Shown here: one piece after another, positions 19,000 through 20,004 of the stretch
Numbering within the stretch: position 1 is the stretch's first letter
Layout: every line of letters begins with the position of its first letter
NCBI GenBank assembly: GCA_028565635.1
Contig: JAOXYB010009123.1
Span: 1-20,004 of the forward strand
Source: Phoronis ovalis
Lineage: Eukaryota; Phoronida; Phoronidae
Direction: 5' to 3'
Length of the DNA: 20,004 bases
Notes under the pieces: generated by a model
Told to the model about the DNA's origin: nothing
Database searches by the model: none
The model's input: the letters and a program-made list of their open reading frames with translations, nothing else
Translations under genes and position numbers: made by a program

Positions 19000-19270
19000 A
19001 TACCTTTCTGGGAGCTAAAAATCTATTCTAGGATGAAGAAGCTTTTAGGAACTACAATCATCTGGCAATGTTGGTCAGGGGTCAGTTAGCCCTGTGACCT
19101 AGCGTGATTCGCACAGGAAGCAATTTGCGCATGCACGATGTTGTTTATAACTTCATTCTAGATTACCTAGCTCCAAACTGAACTTTGACATATATCAATC
19201 CTGGAATCTATCTCCTAGAAGATTGTAGCATCTAGAATTTTCTGGATTTTAGAAAAAGATTTAGATTTCC
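19000..19270. repeat. CTAG-rich palindromic repeat, copy 2 (decayed)
   Basis: It shares with 6120-6560 the words gggagctaaaaatctattcta, 'tggtcaggggtcagttag' (copy 1: ggtcagaggtcagtta), a second half with tctagattacctagctcc and cctagaagattgtagcatctag, and the end tctagaatttt followed by ggattttagaaaaag (copy 1: tctagaatttcc, agttttagtaaaaag). The inverted symmetry is weaker than in copy 1. No coding capacity is visible. It lies just after exon 8. Confidence 0.45.
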
Positions 19271-19479
19271 AGTAGTTGGTATGCTTGTTGAATCTGGCAT
19301 AATGTTGTTAAAAGCTGAGATTGCAATTCTAGTAATTTTTAAGAAATAGTAACTGTTGGAATGTATCAGAGGCAAATAACAAGAAAATATGAATTATTTC
19401 TGCTTTGAAATATGTTTTTTTTTTGGTTTAAGTAATGGCAATAAGTTGTTAAAAGTAATTTGACATGTTGTTATAACAG

Positions 19480-19551
19480 GATCATCAATCTCCACGCAAT
19501 AAAATTCAGAAAGCACCAGTCAGTGCTAGAAAGAAAAAGCCAAAATACAAG
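19480..19551 (+). CDS. CFAP54: CFAP54-like protein, exon 9 (basic segment)
   Basis: This 72-bp exon (24 codons) has phase 0 at both ends, with acceptor gttataacag and donor gtaagg. It encodes DHQSPRNKIQKAPVSARKKK then PKYK. Eight Lys and two Arg in 24 residues make this a strongly basic, probably disordered linker, the type often seen between solenoid blocks of axonemal scaffolds that contact the acidic tubulin surface; the last point is inference. Its length is a multiple of three, so it could be an optional exon. The chain must continue beyond the window because no stop codon occurs in frame before the donor. Confidence 0.7.
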
Positions 19552-19654
19552 GTAAGGAAATAGGTAACATAATTATATTAAATGATGTTCATTTATTAGT
19601 AGGAAGGTAGACCGTTGAGCGTCACCCGGTAGACGGTGCTACCAAATGATGTCA

Positions 19655-19775
19655 AAGGGCAAAGGTCACGACCTTTTGTATGAATTTCGTTAGAGGGCAT
19701 TAGTGTTTAATTATTGACGTCACAGGTCACGTGTTATCATGATTTAGGTCAAAGGTCATTTTCCATGACCTTAAT
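19655..19775. promoter_or_regulatory. Cluster of AGGTCA half-sites with CRE-like and E-box motifs
   Basis: Within about 110 bases the intron holds caaaggtcacgacctttt (an imperfect palindrome of AGGTCA, about 19660-19677), TGACGTCA (19715-19722), AGGTCACGTG (AGGTCA overlapping the E-box CACGTG at 19728-19733), and AGGTCAAAGGTCA (19746-19758), which is a perfect direct repeat with one-base spacing, followed by an inverted tgacct near 19766. DR1 is the known binding form for HNF4 and RXR-type nuclear receptors, and TGACGTCA for CREB/ATF. Whether it acts as an enhancer or is part of a repeat element is not shown. Confidence 0.35.
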
Positions 19776-20004
19776 TTTTAACCGTTATTTTGTAAACAGT
19801 AGGCGCTGGTTGGTTGATAACTTTATTTACTGGTTACCATATATGGTAAATTGTGAATGGAAAAAACAATACCATCGCTGTATATTTATTTGTTTATTTT
19901 ATTTATTGTGATAGTTACTGATATATGCAGAAATATACAGAATACAACGTACAGTTACAGTTTCAAATGACAAGGAATACTGTAAAATGAAATGATAGTA
20001 TGTT
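19776..20004. other. Intron after exon 9, runs off the window
   Basis: This is A+T-rich sequence with no splice-bounded coding segment. The apparent open frame at 19714-19911 starts inside the AGGTCA cluster and is not recognised. The next exon of the gene lies beyond the window. Confidence 0.4.

Noticed and set aside
1-20004. CRISPR array, bacterial operon or phage-type system
   Set aside because: No evenly spaced short identical repeats with unique spacers, no dense co-directional ORFs and no ribosome-binding-site pattern. The regular repeats present are microsatellites and diverged transposon or satellite units in animal introns.

Overview
The window is animal nuclear DNA. It is A+T-rich and intron-rich, has no bacterial gene organisation, and is full of decayed transposable elements. 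The only host gene I can support runs on the + strand through almost the whole window. It is read as nine internal coding exons with canonical GT/AG borders and compatible phases, about 1431 nt (477 codons) in all, with no start or final stop codon inside the window. The joined reading resembles CFAP54 (FAP54), a very large protein of the ciliary central-pair apparatus (C1d projection). The best support is a fibronectin-III-like end with a conserved VFAVAAY block in the first exon, followed by helical, TPR-like segments. The mix of elements (Jockey-like and L2/CR1-like non-LTR relics, repeats with an AAGATGGCCG core, long tetranucleotide microsatellites) and introns of about 0.5-3.8 kb suggest a marine invertebrate. 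I cannot name the phylum.

Layout. 1-3381 is the end of an upstream intron: unassigned sequence, then a mosaic array of a dispersed repeat (about 1085-2960). Exon 1 is 3382-3564. The next intron holds a small terminal-inverted-repeat (TIR) element (3746-4070) and the C-terminal relic of a LINE ORF2 (about 4500-4959). Exon 2 is 5890-6032, followed by a CTAG-rich palindromic repeat. Exon 3 is 6829-7132, followed by an ACAT/ACAC microsatellite split by a TIR-like element (about 7291-8430). Exon 4 is 8828-8950, followed by another copy of the dispersed repeat and a 325-bp TATG/TGTA microsatellite. Exon 5 is 11206-11473, followed by a second large repeat array interrupted by a + strand retrotransposon relic (about 12780-13541). 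Exon 6 is 13939-14031, followed by a 3.75-kb intron with a minus-strand reverse-transcriptase relic (about 16090-17150). Exons 7-9 are 17786-17912, 18848-18965 and 19480-19551. The window ends in an intron whose first part has a cluster of AGGTCA, CRE-like and E-box motifs.

No RNA gene, CRISPR array or prokaryote-type system was seen. The most interesting material is repeat architecture: one dispersed repeat family occupies at least four places around this gene, has two unit lengths, and carries a palindromic core matching the YY1 consensus. Retroelements of two lineages have decayed within the same gene. All splice sites were called by eye and need transcript evidence.
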